Source: Acidovorax sp. CCYZU-2555 (lineage in GTDB: Bacteria; Pseudomonadota; Gammaproteobacteria; Burkholderiales; Burkholderiaceae_C). From it: DNA of 51,361 nucleotides. Position 1 is the stretch's first letter, and each line of letters starts with the position of its first letter. The DNA is taken from assembly GCF_018413525.1 (NCBI RefSeq), contig NZ_JAHCDD010000040.1:1-51361 (forward strand), given 5' to 3'. A program made the position numbers and the translations under genes. Below the pieces are notes generated by a model. The model was not told the DNA's origin. It did no database searches and worked only from the letters and a program-made list of their open reading frames with translations. Positions 16,102 to 25,721 of this stretch are shown in pieces.

Positions 16102-17253
16102 TCAATGCGCCGGCGCAGTATCCGGTTGCTGGGTTGCCAGCCAGCGCTCGAACGCCTGACGCATGTCGGCACCCAGCAGGTGCTGGAAGCTGCGCTTGTC
16201 GCTGAGGTACATGCAGTGGCGAATCATTTCATACGGCCCCATGGCGTCGCCAGGGTGCAGCAGTTCGAACTGCTTCTTGTAATCCTTGACGGTGCTGATG
16301 TGCGTGCGCATGCTCTGGTTGAAGCCGGTGCGCGTGAGGCCGGGGCGGAAACTGTTGATTTCCTGGGTGAAGCTGTCGACCTTGTGCGGCGCAAACTCGA
16401 AGCCGTTGAAGAAGTGGTTGGCGATGCGCAGAAAGCCGAACGCATCGAGCTGCTGGCCGCGCGTGGCAGACGGCGCGCTGGCGAGCGCGGGCGTGGAGCC
16501 ATCTTCGTCGTGGGAAGTATCGCTGGAACGCGGCGGCGGGGCGCTGGGCTCCTCCTCGGCCTCGAGCTCGAGGTAGGCGTTGGGGCTTTCGGCCTCGGCC
16601 AGTTCCTGCGCGGTGGCGTCGCGGATTTCGCGGAATTCGCGGTCGGCGAGCTCGAACAGCGCGGCCAGCGTGTTGATGCGGCGCTTGAGGCTGCCGGGAA
16701 TCGATTTCTTGTACTTGATCTGGTGATCGAGCACGCTCCACGAGTCCTGGATGATGGTGCGAATCTGCACTTCGACGCGCGAGTCGGCATAGGACGCGTA
16801 CTCGGGCAGGCTGCGGCGCGCCGCGCCCAGGCGCAGGTCCAGGTGCAGGCCCTTGTAGCCGAACTCGCCTTCAGTGCTTTCGAGCGAGGCCGACTTGTCG
16901 GTGGTGTCTATGACTTCGAAATGCTCGGACAGCACTTTCTTGATGCGGTGCACTTCATCTTCGTAGAGGCACACGATGCGCAGGCCGATCAGGTCGGTCA
17001 CATGCTCCTGGATCGTATAGGGCTGCTGCGCGGCTTCGAGCGCCAGCAGGTATTTGCTCTGGAACTTGTGGATGCACTCTTCCCTGTCCTTGACGCGCGC
17101 TTCGATCTTAGACAGCTGCAGTCCCGGGACCTGCTTGAGCAACGAGCGAGCGAGCGCCGCAAAAGTCTCCTTGGCCTCGTCCAGCGTATCGAGGTGCTGG
17201 TCGTAGAACTGGCGAAAGAGCTTTTTCTCAAGCTTGAAATCCAAAGAGGGCAT
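16102..17253 (-). CDS. stand-alone RelA/SpoT-domain protein, probable (p)ppGpp synthetase
   Basis: A 383-residue protein lacking the HD hydrolase, TGS and ACT domains of long RelA/SpoT enzymes. Residues about 45-190 form a RelA/SpoT nucleotidyltransferase-like domain: RVKDREECIHKF (substrate-binding Arg/Lys), DLIGLRIVCLYEDE (metal-binding Asp), FGYKGLHLDLRL (the Tyr that stacks on the acceptor nucleotide), and VEVQIRTIIQDSWSVLDHQIKYK (Glu plus Gln/Arg). An Ala/Pro/Ser/Glu-rich linker (about 230-265) leads to about 115 C-terminal residues I cannot assign (FGFLRIANHFFNGFEF...HCMYLSDKRSFQHLLG). It may be a small alarmone synthetase. Activity is inferred from the motifs only. Confidence 0.85.
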   Translation of the reverse strand: MPSLDFKLEKKLFRQFYDQHLDTLDEAKETFAALARSLLKQVPGLQLSKIEARVKDREECIHKFQSKYLLALEAAQQPYTIQEHVTDLIGLRIVCLYEDEVHRIKKVLSEHFEVIDTTDKSASLESTEGEFGYKGLHLDLRLGAARRSLPEYASYADSRVEVQIRTIIQDSWSVLDHQIKYKKSIPGSLKRRINTLAALFELADREFREIRDATAQELAEAESPNAYLELEAEEEPSAPPPRSSDTSHDEDGSTPALASAPSATRGQQLDAFGFLRIANHFFNGFEFAPHKVDSFTQEINSFRPGLTRTGFNQSMRTHISTVKDYKKQFELLHPGDAMGPYEMIRHCMYLSDKRSFQHLLGADMRQAFERWLATQQPDTAPAH

Positions 17254-17338
17254 AGAAAAGGGGGATCCTGGGGAAAAAGGGGAAGGGTCGCGGCGCTGGG
17301 CGGCGACCCATTGGGTGCAAGCCGGGGGGCTTGGGGGT

Positions 17339-17572
17339 TTAAACCGTACGCCAGACCGTGGCGCTGGCGCTGCCTTGTGCGGGCAGCGCGTGGATTCCCA
17401 GCACCGAAGCGTGGCGCTGGAGCTGTTCCTCGATCAGCGCAACCTCTTCTTCGGAGGCCGCGCCCTGGCTGTACTCGCTGGCGATGCCGGCGGCAGTGAA
17501 CGAGGAGGCGTCAAACTTCTGCACGATGTGACGGAGCTTGTCGAGATCGAGCTGGGCAATGGTGGTACTCAT
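17339..17572 (-). CDS. small hypothetical protein (77 aa)
   Basis: An acidic 77-residue protein starting MSTTIAQLDLDKLRHIVQKF. It has no signal peptide or membrane segment and looks helical. The ATG at 17572 is preceded by an AAGGG ribosome site at a good spacing (aaagggataccgccATG), which supports it as a real gene. It lies between the RelA/SpoT-domain gene and another small gene on the same strand. I do not recognise a family. The 233 bp upstream (17573-17805) hold no convincing gene, only a small hairpin (AACCTC-ATC-GAGGTT at 17732-17746) and a 12-bp palindrome at 17792-17803. Confidence 0.6.
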   Translation of the reverse strand: MSTTIAQLDLDKLRHIVQKFDASSFTAAGIASEYSQGAASEEEVALIEEQLQRHASVLGIHALPAQGSASATVWRTV

Positions 17573-17805
17573 GGCGGTATCCCTTTCTGTCAACGCAATC
17601 AAACCCGTTGCGACCTGCAGGCCGCTGCATTCGCATAGTGTAGGTCACTGCGCGCAAGGCCGGGAGGCCTGGATCGGCGGACGCGGCATCCACTTACGCC
17701 GGGGAACGCGGGCGATGGTCCAGAAGGCCGCAACCTCATCGAGGTTATCGGATTGCCAGAATCTTGGGAGCTTTGCCCAGGGACCGTGCTGACACGGCCG
17801 TGTAG

Positions 17806-18090
17806 CTATTCGGTCTTGGCCAGTTCGTCCATGAGCGCTTCGCGTATCAGCGACGCGATGCGAATCGCCAGATCGCCGCTGACCTGCCAATGGCGCTGGT
17901 TGACGGACACCACGAAGCCATGCGCCATGTCAGGCACATGGCGGCTCAGGGCGTAGCAGATCGCCCGTTCACGCACGCCCGCCAGACGCGCTTCGGGCAC
18001 GGAGGCCGGGCCTTCCATGGCCTCCGGGTCCAGGCCGGGCGTCCACATGCTCTGTTGGGTGAGGTGGTTGGGGGCGAAGAGTGCGGACAT
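17806..18090 (-). CDS. small hypothetical protein (94 aa)
   Basis: A 94-residue protein starting MSALFAPNHLTQQSMW, ending with a helical stretch (VSGDLAIRIASLIREALMDELAKTE). No signal peptide or membrane segment is seen. CAGGAG lies 7 bases before the ATG at 18090, a strong ribosome site, and codon use resembles that of neighbouring genes. No family is recognised. The 232 bp upstream, up to the HPP-CBS gene end, hold a relatively AT-rich stretch that may include its promoter. Confidence 0.65.
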   Translation of the reverse strand: MSALFAPNHLTQQSMWTPGLDPEAMEGPASVPEARLAGVRERAICYALSRHVPDMAHGFVVSVNQRHWQVSGDLAIRIASLIREALMDELAKTE

Positions 18091-18292
18091 ACGGAGGCTC
18101 CTGATAGCTGAACGTAAAGCGGTGGCGCGAACGAAAAATTCCGGTTTTCCTGATTCGCATACAACTTCGCAACATCCATGCCACCCGATATCGGCGCATC
18201 CCCGTACTCCGTTGGTTCGCTAAGTGGTTGATTTCATTGGCGTATCGCAAGCGCCGCGACGCGCGATGCGCCGCGGCGTTACGTTGCTTGTC

Positions 18293-18313
18293 ACGTTACC
18301 TGGGGGGTAACGT
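18293..18313 (-). terminator. perfect hairpin after the HPP-CBS gene
   Basis: ACGTTACC and GGTAACGT form a perfect 8-bp stem around TGGGG, 10 bases beyond the stop of the minus-strand gene at 18323. There is no T-run after it, so it is a weak or Rho-assisted terminator, or an RNA-stabilising end, rather than a clear intrinsic terminator. Confidence 0.4.
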
Positions 18314-18322
18314 CGGTCGGGC

Positions 18323-19432
18323 CTAGCGCAGTTTCAGCAGCGCGCGGATCACGTCGGTGCGCGTGATCAGACCTGCGAGCTGGTTGCCGCGCAGCACGGG
18401 AATGAAGGCCACGGTGTGCCGGGCCAGCGTGCCCAGCAGTTCGCCCAGCGGCGTGGCTTCCTGCACGCAGATCTCGGGCGCGCGCATCAGCTTGCGCACG
18501 GTGGCCGCGGGCGTGCGCGGGCGCAGCAGTTGACGCCAGCGGCTGCGCCGGTGGCCTTCCCAGAGCCAGTCGAACAGGTCGGAGCGCAGCAGCAGGCCCA
18601 GCAGTTCGCCTTGCGGTCCTACAACGGGCAGGCTCTTGACCAGATGACGGTGGAACAGATCGGCGACGGTTTCCAGCGAATCCGTGGGCGCGACGGTCAG
18701 CAGCTGGGCCGACATGACTTCGCCGCAGGTCACGGCCGCGAAGCGCCGCTGTATCGCCTGCTCTTCGGCCGCGGCCAGCAGTTCGCCCAGATCATCGGGG
18801 CTCAGGTTGTACGACTGGTCGAAGCGCGTGAGCAGCGCCGCGAGATCGTCGTTGCTCAGCGCCAGCCGGCCCGCAGTCGGCTGGCGCGCCTGTGCGGGCG
18901 GCGTGCGGCGCAGCGGATAGGTGCGGCGCGTCGCGCGGTGGTAGAAAACGCCGGCCAGCACCAGTGCCAGCGTCAGCAGAAAGACCGTGGCGATCAGATG
19001 CCAGCCCAGCGGCACCAGCTTGGCCGCGGCCAGCACGACCAGCAAGGCCATCGCCCCACCCGGCGGGTGCAGCGCGCGGCACAGCAGCATCACGGCGATG
19101 GCGCCGCCCACGGCCAGGGCTTCGGGCCAGGGACTGGGAAGGTGGGGCAGGGCGGCGAGCAGCAGCAAGGCCCACAGCGCCGACAGCGTATTGCCCATGA
19201 TCGCCGGCCAGGGCTGGGCCAGCGGGCTGTTGGGCACGGCGAACACCAGCACGGCGCTCGCGCCCAGCGGCGCGAACAGGAACAGCAGCTTGTCGGCCGC
19301 ACCGAGCCAGACCAGCAGCCCGGACAGCGCCAGGCCCAGGGCCGCGCCCAGCGAGCTGTGCAGCAGTTCGCCGCCCGAAGGGCGCTGGGCCAGCGGGCCC
19401 CAGCTGCCCAGGATGCGCGTGAGAGATTGCAT
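18323..19432 (-). CDS. HPP-family membrane protein fused to a CBS-domain pair
   Basis: A 369-residue protein. The first half has four to five membrane segments with the family signature RALHPPGGAMAL (about residues 97-108) and LFLFAPLGASAVLVFAVPNSPLAQPW. The second half is cytoplasmic and carries two CBS motifs (CGEVMSAQLLTVAPTDSLETVADLFHRH...SLPVVGPQGELLG and KLMRAPEICVQEATPLGELLG...VAFIPVLRGNQLAGLITRTDVI). CBS pairs bind adenosine nucleotides and gate transporters or enzymes; HPP proteins have been linked to nitrite/anion transport in plastids and cyanobacteria. Bacterial function is unproven. It follows gatB by 80 bp on the same strand. Confidence 0.9.
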   Translation of the reverse strand: MQSLTRILGSWGPLAQRPSGGELLHSSLGAALGLALSGLLVWLGAADKLLFLFAPLGASAVLVFAVPNSPLAQPWPAIMGNTLSALWALLLLAALPHLPSPWPEALAVGGAIAVMLLCRALHPPGGAMALLVVLAAAKLVPLGWHLIATVFLLTLALVLAGVFYHRATRRTYPLRRTPPAQARQPTAGRLALSNDDLAALLTRFDQSYNLSPDDLGELLAAAEEQAIQRRFAAVTCGEVMSAQLLTVAPTDSLETVADLFHRHLVKSLPVVGPQGELLGLLLRSDLFDWLWEGHRRSRWRQLLRPRTPAATVRKLMRAPEICVQEATPLGELLGTLARHTVAFIPVLRGNQLAGLITRTDVIRALLKLR

Positions 19433-19512
19433 GACTACGGGGCCACGCCGCAAGGCGCGGCCCGGAAAAGCGGCGCCCGCGGCCCTGGCAAGCAGGGTGC
19501 GGGCGCGGGAAC

Positions 19513-20958
19513 TCAGGCGAGTTTTGCCTTGAGCAGGTCGTTGACTTGGCCGGGGTTGGCCTTGCCCTTGGAGGCTTTCATCACCTGGCCGACCAGCGCG
19601 TTGAACGCCTTGTCCTTGCCGGCGCGGTATTGCTCGACGTTGCCGGGGTTGGCGGCGATGACTTCGTCAATGATGGCTTCGAGCGCACCGCTGTCGTTCA
19701 TCTGCTTGAGGCCCTTGGCTTCGATGACAGCATCAACGTCGCTGGCTTCGCCGTCCCACAGCGTCTCGAACACCTGGCGCGCGGCGTTGTTGCTGATCGT
19801 GCCGTCGGAGATGCGGCCGATCAGCGTCGCCAGTTGGGCGCTGCCCACCTTGGCGTCGGCAATGCCGATTTCCTCGGTGTTCAGGCGGCGCGAGATTTCA
19901 CCCATGATCCAGTTCGACGCCAGCTTGGCCTGGCCGCAGGCCTTGGCCACGGCTTCGAAATAGCTGGCCATGTCCTGGCTTTGCGTCAGCGTGGTCGCGT
20001 CGTACTCGGGCAGACCGTAGTCGGCGACAAAGCGCGCGGCGCGCTGGCGCGGCAGCTCGGGCATGCCGGCGCGCACTTCGTCGACCCAGCTTTGCGCGAC
20101 GACGAGCGGCGGCAGGTCGGGGTCGGGGAAGTAGCGGTAATCGGCCGCGTCTTCCTTGGTGCGCATGGACCGGGTTTCGCCCGTGTCGGGGTTGAACAGC
20201 ACGGTGGCCTGCTGGATGGTGCGGCCGTCCTCGATCTCCTCGATCTGCCAGCGGATCTCGTAGTCGATCGCCTGCTGCATGTTCTTGAAGCTGTTGAGGT
20301 TCTTGATTTCACGGCGCGTGCCCAACGGGCCGCCGGGCTTGCGCACGGAGACGTTGGCGTCGCAGCGGAAACTGCCTTCCTGCATGTTGCCGTCGCAGAT
20401 GCCTATCCAGGTCACGATCTTGTGCAGCTCGCGCGCATATGCCACGGCCTCTTCGGTCGAGCGCATGTCGGGCTGGGTGACGATTTCGAGCAGCGGCGTG
20501 CCGGCGCGGTTCAGGTCGATGCCCGACTGGCCGATGAAGTCTTCGTGCAGCGACTTGCCCGCGTCTTCTTCCAGATGGGCACGTTCCAGGCGCACGGTCT
20601 TCTTTTCCTCGCCGAGGAAGAACGACACTTCGCCGCCCTGCACCACGGGAATTTCAAACTGGCTGATCTGGTAGCCCTTGGGCAGATCGGGGTAGAAGTA
20701 GTTCTTGCGCGCGAAGATGCTGCGCGGCGCGATCTTCGAGCCCAGCGCCAGGCCGAGCTTGATGGCGCATTCGACGGCCTTCTTGTTCATCACCGGCAGC
20801 GTGCCGGGCAGGGCCAGGTCGACGGCGCAGGCCTGGGTGTTGGGCTCGGCGCCGAAGGCCGTGGCCGCGCGGCTGAAGATCTTCGACTGGGTCGCGAGCT
20901 GGGTATGGGTTTCGAAGCCGATGACGACTTCGTAGCCGTGAATGAGTTTGGCAGTCAT
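19513..20958 (-). CDS. gatB: Asp-tRNA(Asn)/Glu-tRNA(Gln) amidotransferase subunit B
   Basis: A 481-residue GatB. The N-terminal catalytic cradle has the family patterns [44 protein letters not shown] and RCDANVSVR, followed by [17 protein letters not shown]. The C-terminal part (about residue 330 onward) is the helical YqeY-like tRNA-binding domain ending [11 protein letters not shown]. With GatA and GatC it converts mischarged Glu-tRNA(Gln) and/or Asp-tRNA(Asn) to the correct aminoacyl-tRNA. It is the last gat gene of the operon, 23 bp after gatA. Confidence 0.98.
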   Translation of the reverse strand: MTAKLIHGYEVVIGFETHTQLATQSKIFSRAATAFGAEPNTQACAVDLALPGTLPVMNKKAVECAIKLGLALGSKIAPRSIFARKNYFYPDLPKGYQISQFEIPVVQGGEVSFFLGEEKKTVRLERAHLEEDAGKSLHEDFIGQSGIDLNRAGTPLLEIVTQPDMRSTEEAVAYARELHKIVTWIGICDGNMQEGSFRCDANVSVRKPGGPLGTRREIKNLNSFKNMQQAIDYEIRWQIEEIEDGRTIQQATVLFNPDTGETRSMRTKEDAADYRYFPDPDLPPLVVAQSWVDEVRAGMPELPRQRAARFVADYGLPEYDATTLTQSQDMASYFEAVAKACGQAKLASNWIMGEISRRLNTEEIGIADAKVGSAQLATLIGRISDGTISNNAARQVFETLWDGEASDVDAVIEAKGLKQMNDSGALEAIIDEVIAANPGNVEQYRAGKDKAFNALVGQVMKASKGKANPGQVNDLLKAKLA

Positions 20959-20981
20959 GGGTAAGTGGTTCTCCCGCGTGA

Positions 20982-22484
20982 TTACAGGGCCAGGCCGGCC
21001 GGTTGGCGCAGGTGGAAGTCGGTGGCTTGCTGGAAGCGGTGGGCGGCGTTGAGCAGCTGGCCTTCGCGGAAGTAGTTGCCGATGAGCTGCAGGCCCACGG
21101 GCATGCCGCCGGCGCCGAAGCCCGCGGGCAGGCTCAGGCCGGGCAGGCCGGCGAGCGATGCGGGCAGCGTGTAGATGTCGGCCAGGTAGTTGGCCAGCGG
21201 GTCGCTCTTGGCGCCCAGCTCCCAGGCCACCGTGGGCGCGGCCGGGCCGGCGATCACGTCGCAGTGCTGGAACGCGGCCTGGAAGTCGTCGGCGATCATG
21301 CGGCGGATCTTCTGCGCCTGCAGGTAGTAGGCGTCGTAGTAGCCTTCGCTGAGCACATAGGCGCCGATCATGATGCGGCGCTTGACTTCGTCGCCGAAGC
21401 CCTGGGCGCGCGTCTTCTTGTACATGTCGACCAGGTCGGCGTAGTCCTTGGCGCGGTGGCCGAACTTCACGCCGTCGAAGCGCGACAGGTTGGACGACGC
21501 CTCGGCCGGGGCCAGGATGTAATAGACGGGAATCGACAGCTCGGTGCGCGGCAGCTGGATGGGCACGAGCTTGGCGCCCAGCTTCACGTATTCCTGCAGC
21601 GCGGCGTCCACGGCCGCGCGCACGTCGGCCGACAGGCCGTCGCCGAAGAATTCTTCGGGCACGCCTATGCGCAGGCCCGCGATGTCGTTGTTCAGCGTGG
21701 CGCCGAAGTTCTCGACCGGGCGGTCCAGCGACGTGGAGTCACGGTCCAGATCGGGGCCGCACATGGCGCTGAGCAGCAGCGCGCAGTCTTCGGCGCTGCG
21801 CGCCATCGGGCCGGCCTGGTCCAGGCTCGACGCGAAAGCGATCATGCCGTAGCGCGAAGCGCGGCCGTAGGTGGGCTTGATGCCCGTGATGCCGCAGAAC
21901 GATGCGGGCTGGCGGATCGAGCCGCCGGTGTCGGTGCCGGTCACGGCCGGCGCCAGGCGCGCGGCCACGGCCACGGCCGAGCCGCCCGACGAGCCGCCGG
22001 GAACGCGCGACAGGTCCCAGGGGTTGCGCACCGGCGCGGGGGCATCGAAGCCTATGGGCGCGACGGCCGAGTTTTCGTTGGCCGAGCCCATCGCGAATTC
22101 GTCGCAGTTGAGCTTGCCCAGCGTCACGGCGCCGGCTTCGGCCAGGCGCGTGACCACGGTCGCGTCGAACGGCGACTGGTAGCCGGCGAGCATCTTCGAG
22201 CCGGCCGTGGTGGGGAAGTCGCGCGTGACGAAGATGTCCTTGTGGGCGATGGGCACACCGGTCAGCGTGCCCGCATTGCCCGTGGCCAGCTGCGCATCGG
22301 CGGCGCGGGCCTGGGCGAGTGTGGCTTCTTCGTTGAGCGCCACATAGGCACCCAGCGTATGCTGCGCCTTGGCGCGGTTCAGAAAGTGCTGGGCGGTCTC
22401 GACGGCGGAAACCTGGCGGGTGCGCAGCTGTTCGGCGAGCGCGGTGACGCTCAGATCGTGCAGATCGGTGGAATGCGAAGTCAT
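20982..22484 (-). CDS. gatA: Asp-tRNA(Asn)/Glu-tRNA(Gln) amidotransferase subunit A
   Basis: A 500-residue amidase-signature enzyme that releases ammonia from glutamine for GatB. The Ser-cisSer-Lys triad is visible: the Lys in [10 protein letters not shown], and the two serines in [36 protein letters not shown]. Length and ends are normal for GatA. It follows gatC by 12 bp and precedes gatB by 23 bp. The order gatC-gatA-gatB is the common operon. Confidence 0.98.
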   Translation of the reverse strand: MTSHSTDLHDLSVTALAEQLRTRQVSAVETAQHFLNRAKAQHTLGAYVALNEEATLAQARAADAQLATGNAGTLTGVPIAHKDIFVTRDFPTTAGSKMLAGYQSPFDATVVTRLAEAGAVTLGKLNCDEFAMGSANENSAVAPIGFDAPAPVRNPWDLSRVPGGSSGGSAVAVAARLAPAVTGTDTGGSIRQPASFCGITGIKPTYGRASRYGMIAFASSLDQAGPMARSAEDCALLLSAMCGPDLDRDSTSLDRPVENFGATLNNDIAGLRIGVPEEFFGDGLSADVRAAVDAALQEYVKLGAKLVPIQLPRTELSIPVYYILAPAEASSNLSRFDGVKFGHRAKDYADLVDMYKKTRAQGFGDEVKRRIMIGAYVLSEGYYDAYYLQAQKIRRMIADDFQAAFQHCDVIAGPAAPTVAWELGAKSDPLANYLADIYTLPASLAGLPGLSLPAGFGAGGMPVGLQLIGNYFREGQLLNAAHRFQQATDFHLRQPAGLAL

Positions 22485-22496
22485 GCGGGGAAAGCC

Positions 22497-22796
22497 TTAC
22501 TCAATCACTTTGGGAACCAGGAACAGGCCGCGTTCGACGGCCGGCGCGTTGCGCTGGTTGGCTTCGCGGTTGTTCGGCTCGCTGGCAATGTCCTCACGCA
22601 GGCGCAGTTGCACGTCTTCGATGGCCGCCACGGGGTGGGACAGCGGCGCGACGCCCGAAGTGTCCACCGCCTGCATCTTCTCGACGATGCCGAAGAAGCC
22701 GTTGAGTTGTGCGAGCATGCGCTCACTCTCGGTGGAAGATAGTTCGAGCCGTGCCAGATTGGCGATGCGCTCGATGTCTTGAGAGGTCAGTGCCAT
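22497..22796 (-). CDS. gatC: Asp-tRNA(Asn)/Glu-tRNA(Gln) amidotransferase subunit C
   Basis: A 99-residue linker subunit that wraps around and stabilises the GatA-GatB pair. It starts [20 protein letters not shown], the typical N-terminal helix, continues with [25 protein letters not shown], and ends in the C-terminal FLVPKVIE motif found in most GatC proteins. It heads the gatCAB operon, divergent from mreB across 211 bp. Confidence 0.96.
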   Translation of the reverse strand: MALTSQDIERIANLARLELSSTESERMLAQLNGFFGIVEKMQAVDTSGVAPLSHPVAAIEDVQLRLREDIASEPNNREANQRNAPAVERGLFLVPKVIE

Positions 22797-22855
22797 AGGG
22801 TTTTAGAAAGAGGAAACCAGAAGTAAAGCTGTGATCCGGGTCAAGTCGGCAGGGG

Positions 22856-22864
22856 TTATTCACA
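22856..22864 (+). promoter_or_regulatory. DnaA-box-like 9-mer between gatC and mreB
   Basis: TTATTCACA matches the DnaA-box consensus TTATNCACA. It lies in the 211-bp divergent region, just upstream of a -10-like TATTAT at 22875-22880 that may belong to the mreB promoter. It is a single site, so replication-linked control is only a possibility. Confidence 0.25.
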
Positions 22865-23007
22865 GGGGATACGGTATTATCTCGGCTTTGCCGCATTACC
22901 ATCTTTTGAGGCGGTATTTGCAGCATTGAACCCAATTGCACTCCCACCCCCCCTGATACCTGGCGATGGCCGGCCGACGCGCCGACCGTGCCTGAGAGGA
23001 CTTTTGA

Positions 23008-24051
<1,044 letters not shown>

Positions 24052-24146
24052 ACCAGGCTGCTTTGCGGCGGGGGGCGAGAAGTGAATGACATGCAGGCGC
24101 ACGATTTTTCACTGCATGCGACGCATGCAGCGCAGGGGCACGTCTG

Positions 24147-25157
24147 ATGCCTTTGGGATCCGTTGATCGGCGCGTGCCCTCGTTGTTTCGCCAGGGCCCG
24201 TCGCTGCTGTCGCAGCTGGCTTTCTACAGCGCCCTGGCGCTGTTTCTGATGGTTGCCGACGCGCGCTTCAAATTGACCGAGCCGGTGCGCCAGGTCGTGG
24301 CCAGCGTGCTCTACCCCGTGCAGTGGCTGGTGATCCAGCCCGTGTCCCTGATCCATCAGGGCACCGAATACATGCAATCGATGGAACAGGCCCAGGCGCA
24401 GGCCCGTGCCGCCGATCAGCGCCTGGTCCAGGTCGCGCAGAGCGCGCATCTGGCGGAGCAGCTGCTCGACGAGAACCTGCATCTGCGCGCCCTGCTCGCG
24501 CTGCGCGAGCACCTGGCGAGTCCGGGCCAGGCCGCCGAAGTGGTGCACGACACGCCCGACCCCTATACCCGCCGCGTGGTGATAGACCGCGGCCAGACTT
24601 CGGGCATTGCGCTGGGCTCGCCAGTGCTCGATGCCAATGGCGTGCTGGGCCAGGTCACGCGGGTCTATGCGCTGCGCAGCGAAGTGACGCTGCTGATCGA
24701 CCGTGACCAGGCGATTCCCGTTTTCAACCCGCGCACCGGCGCGCGCAGCGTCGCCTATGGCGACCCTTCGCCCGGCGGCGGCGGCAACATCGAACTGCGC
24801 TTCGTGCCCAGCAACGCCGATGTGGTCGACGGCGACCTGCTGACCACCAGCGGCGTCGATGGCGTCTATCCCGCGGGAATTCCCGTGGCGCGCGTGCTGC
24901 GCGTCGAGCACCGCGCCGATTCGGCGTTTTCGCGTATCTATTGCGAGCCCATGGCGCGCGTGCAGCAGGCGCGTCACGTGCTGGTGCTGCCGCCCGTGGT
25001 GGCGCTTGAAGATGCTCCCACGGCGCAGTCGCCCGCTGCGTCCGCGGCCAAGCCGGCGGCTCCAGCCCGCGCGGCGGCCGCTAAACCCGCCGAGAAACCC
25101 GCCACGCCCGCGCCTGCCCCGGCAGCCGCGCGCGGCCGTCAGGAGAATCCGCGATGA
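24147..25157 (+). CDS. mreC: rod-shape determining protein MreC
   Basis: A 336-residue inner-membrane protein that scaffolds the elongasome. It has an N-terminal membrane segment (SQLAFYSALALFLMVADARF), a periplasmic coiled coil (about residues 75-115), and the two-barrel core with VVIDRGQTSGIALGSPVLDANGVLGQVTRV and LLTTSGVDGVYPAGIPVARV. The C-terminal 50 residues are an Ala/Pro/Lys-rich low-complexity tail, probably disordered, which is variable in this group. It overlaps mreD by ATGA. Confidence 0.96.
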   Translation: MPLGSVDRRVPSLFRQGPSLLSQLAFYSALALFLMVADARFKLTEPVRQVVASVLYPVQWLVIQPVSLIHQGTEYMQSMEQAQAQARAADQRLVQVAQSAHLAEQLLDENLHLRALLALREHLASPGQAAEVVHDTPDPYTRRVVIDRGQTSGIALGSPVLDANGVLGQVTRVYALRSEVTLLIDRDQAIPVFNPRTGARSVAYGDPSPGGGGNIELRFVPSNADVVDGDLLTTSGVDGVYPAGIPVARVLRVEHRADSAFSRIYCEPMARVQQARHVLVLPPVVALEDAPTAQSPAASAAKPAAPARAAAAKPAEKPATPAPAPAAARGRQENPR

Positions 25158-25672
25158 TCATGCCGCGTGGTCAACCATTGCTGCTGCCGGTCAATCCGGT
25201 GTTCATGGGCGCGAGCCTGGTCGCGGCCCTGGCCATCAACATGCTGCCGCTGGGCCGCGTCGCCTGGATGCCCGATCTGCTGATGATGCTGATCGCGTTC
25301 TGGAGCGTGCACCAGCCGCAGCGCGTGGGCATGGGCCTGGCCTTCATATTCGGCCTGTGCATGGATGTGCAGCACAGCGCATTGCTGGGCCAGCACGCGC
25401 TGGTCTATTGCCTGCTGGTGTTCGGTGCCGTGAGCATGCGCCGCCGCCTGCTGTGGTTCAGCCTGCCGGTGCAGGCGCTGCAGATGCTGCCGCTGTTCTT
25501 CATGGCGCATGCGGTGGCTCTGGTCGTGGGTCTGCTCAGCGGCGGAGTGTTTCCCGGCTGGAGCATGGTCATCGCCCCGTTGGCCGAAGGCCTGCTCTGG
25601 CCGTTGATCAGCATGGTGCTGCTCGCACCGCAGCGGCGCGCGCCCGACGCCGACGAAAACCGGCCCCTGTAA
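25154..25672 (+). CDS. mreD: rod-shape determining protein MreD
   Basis: A 172-residue hydrophobic protein with about five membrane segments. It contains the family features LVAALAINMLPLGR, PDLLMMLIAFWSVHQPQRVGMGLAFIFGLCMDVQHSALLGQHAL and the conserved D-rich loop. It begins in the stop codon of mreC, so translation is coupled. It belongs to the elongasome with MreC and PBP2. Confidence 0.95.
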   Translation: MIMPRGQPLLLPVNPVFMGASLVAALAINMLPLGRVAWMPDLLMMLIAFWSVHQPQRVGMGLAFIFGLCMDVQHSALLGQHALVYCLLVFGAVSMRRRLLWFSLPVQALQMLPLFFMAHAVALVVGLLSGGVFPGWSMVIAPLAEGLLWPLISMVLLAPQRRAPDADENRPL

Positions 25673-25721
25673 ACATGCTGCGCATGATGCCCTGGCCTGT
25701 CCGCTGCGCGAGGTGCGCCGC

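Noticed and set aside
17645..17890. An 81-residue minus-strand frame in the gap between two small genes
   Set aside because: It overlaps the better supported gene at 17806-18090, has an unnatural composition and no ribosome site.
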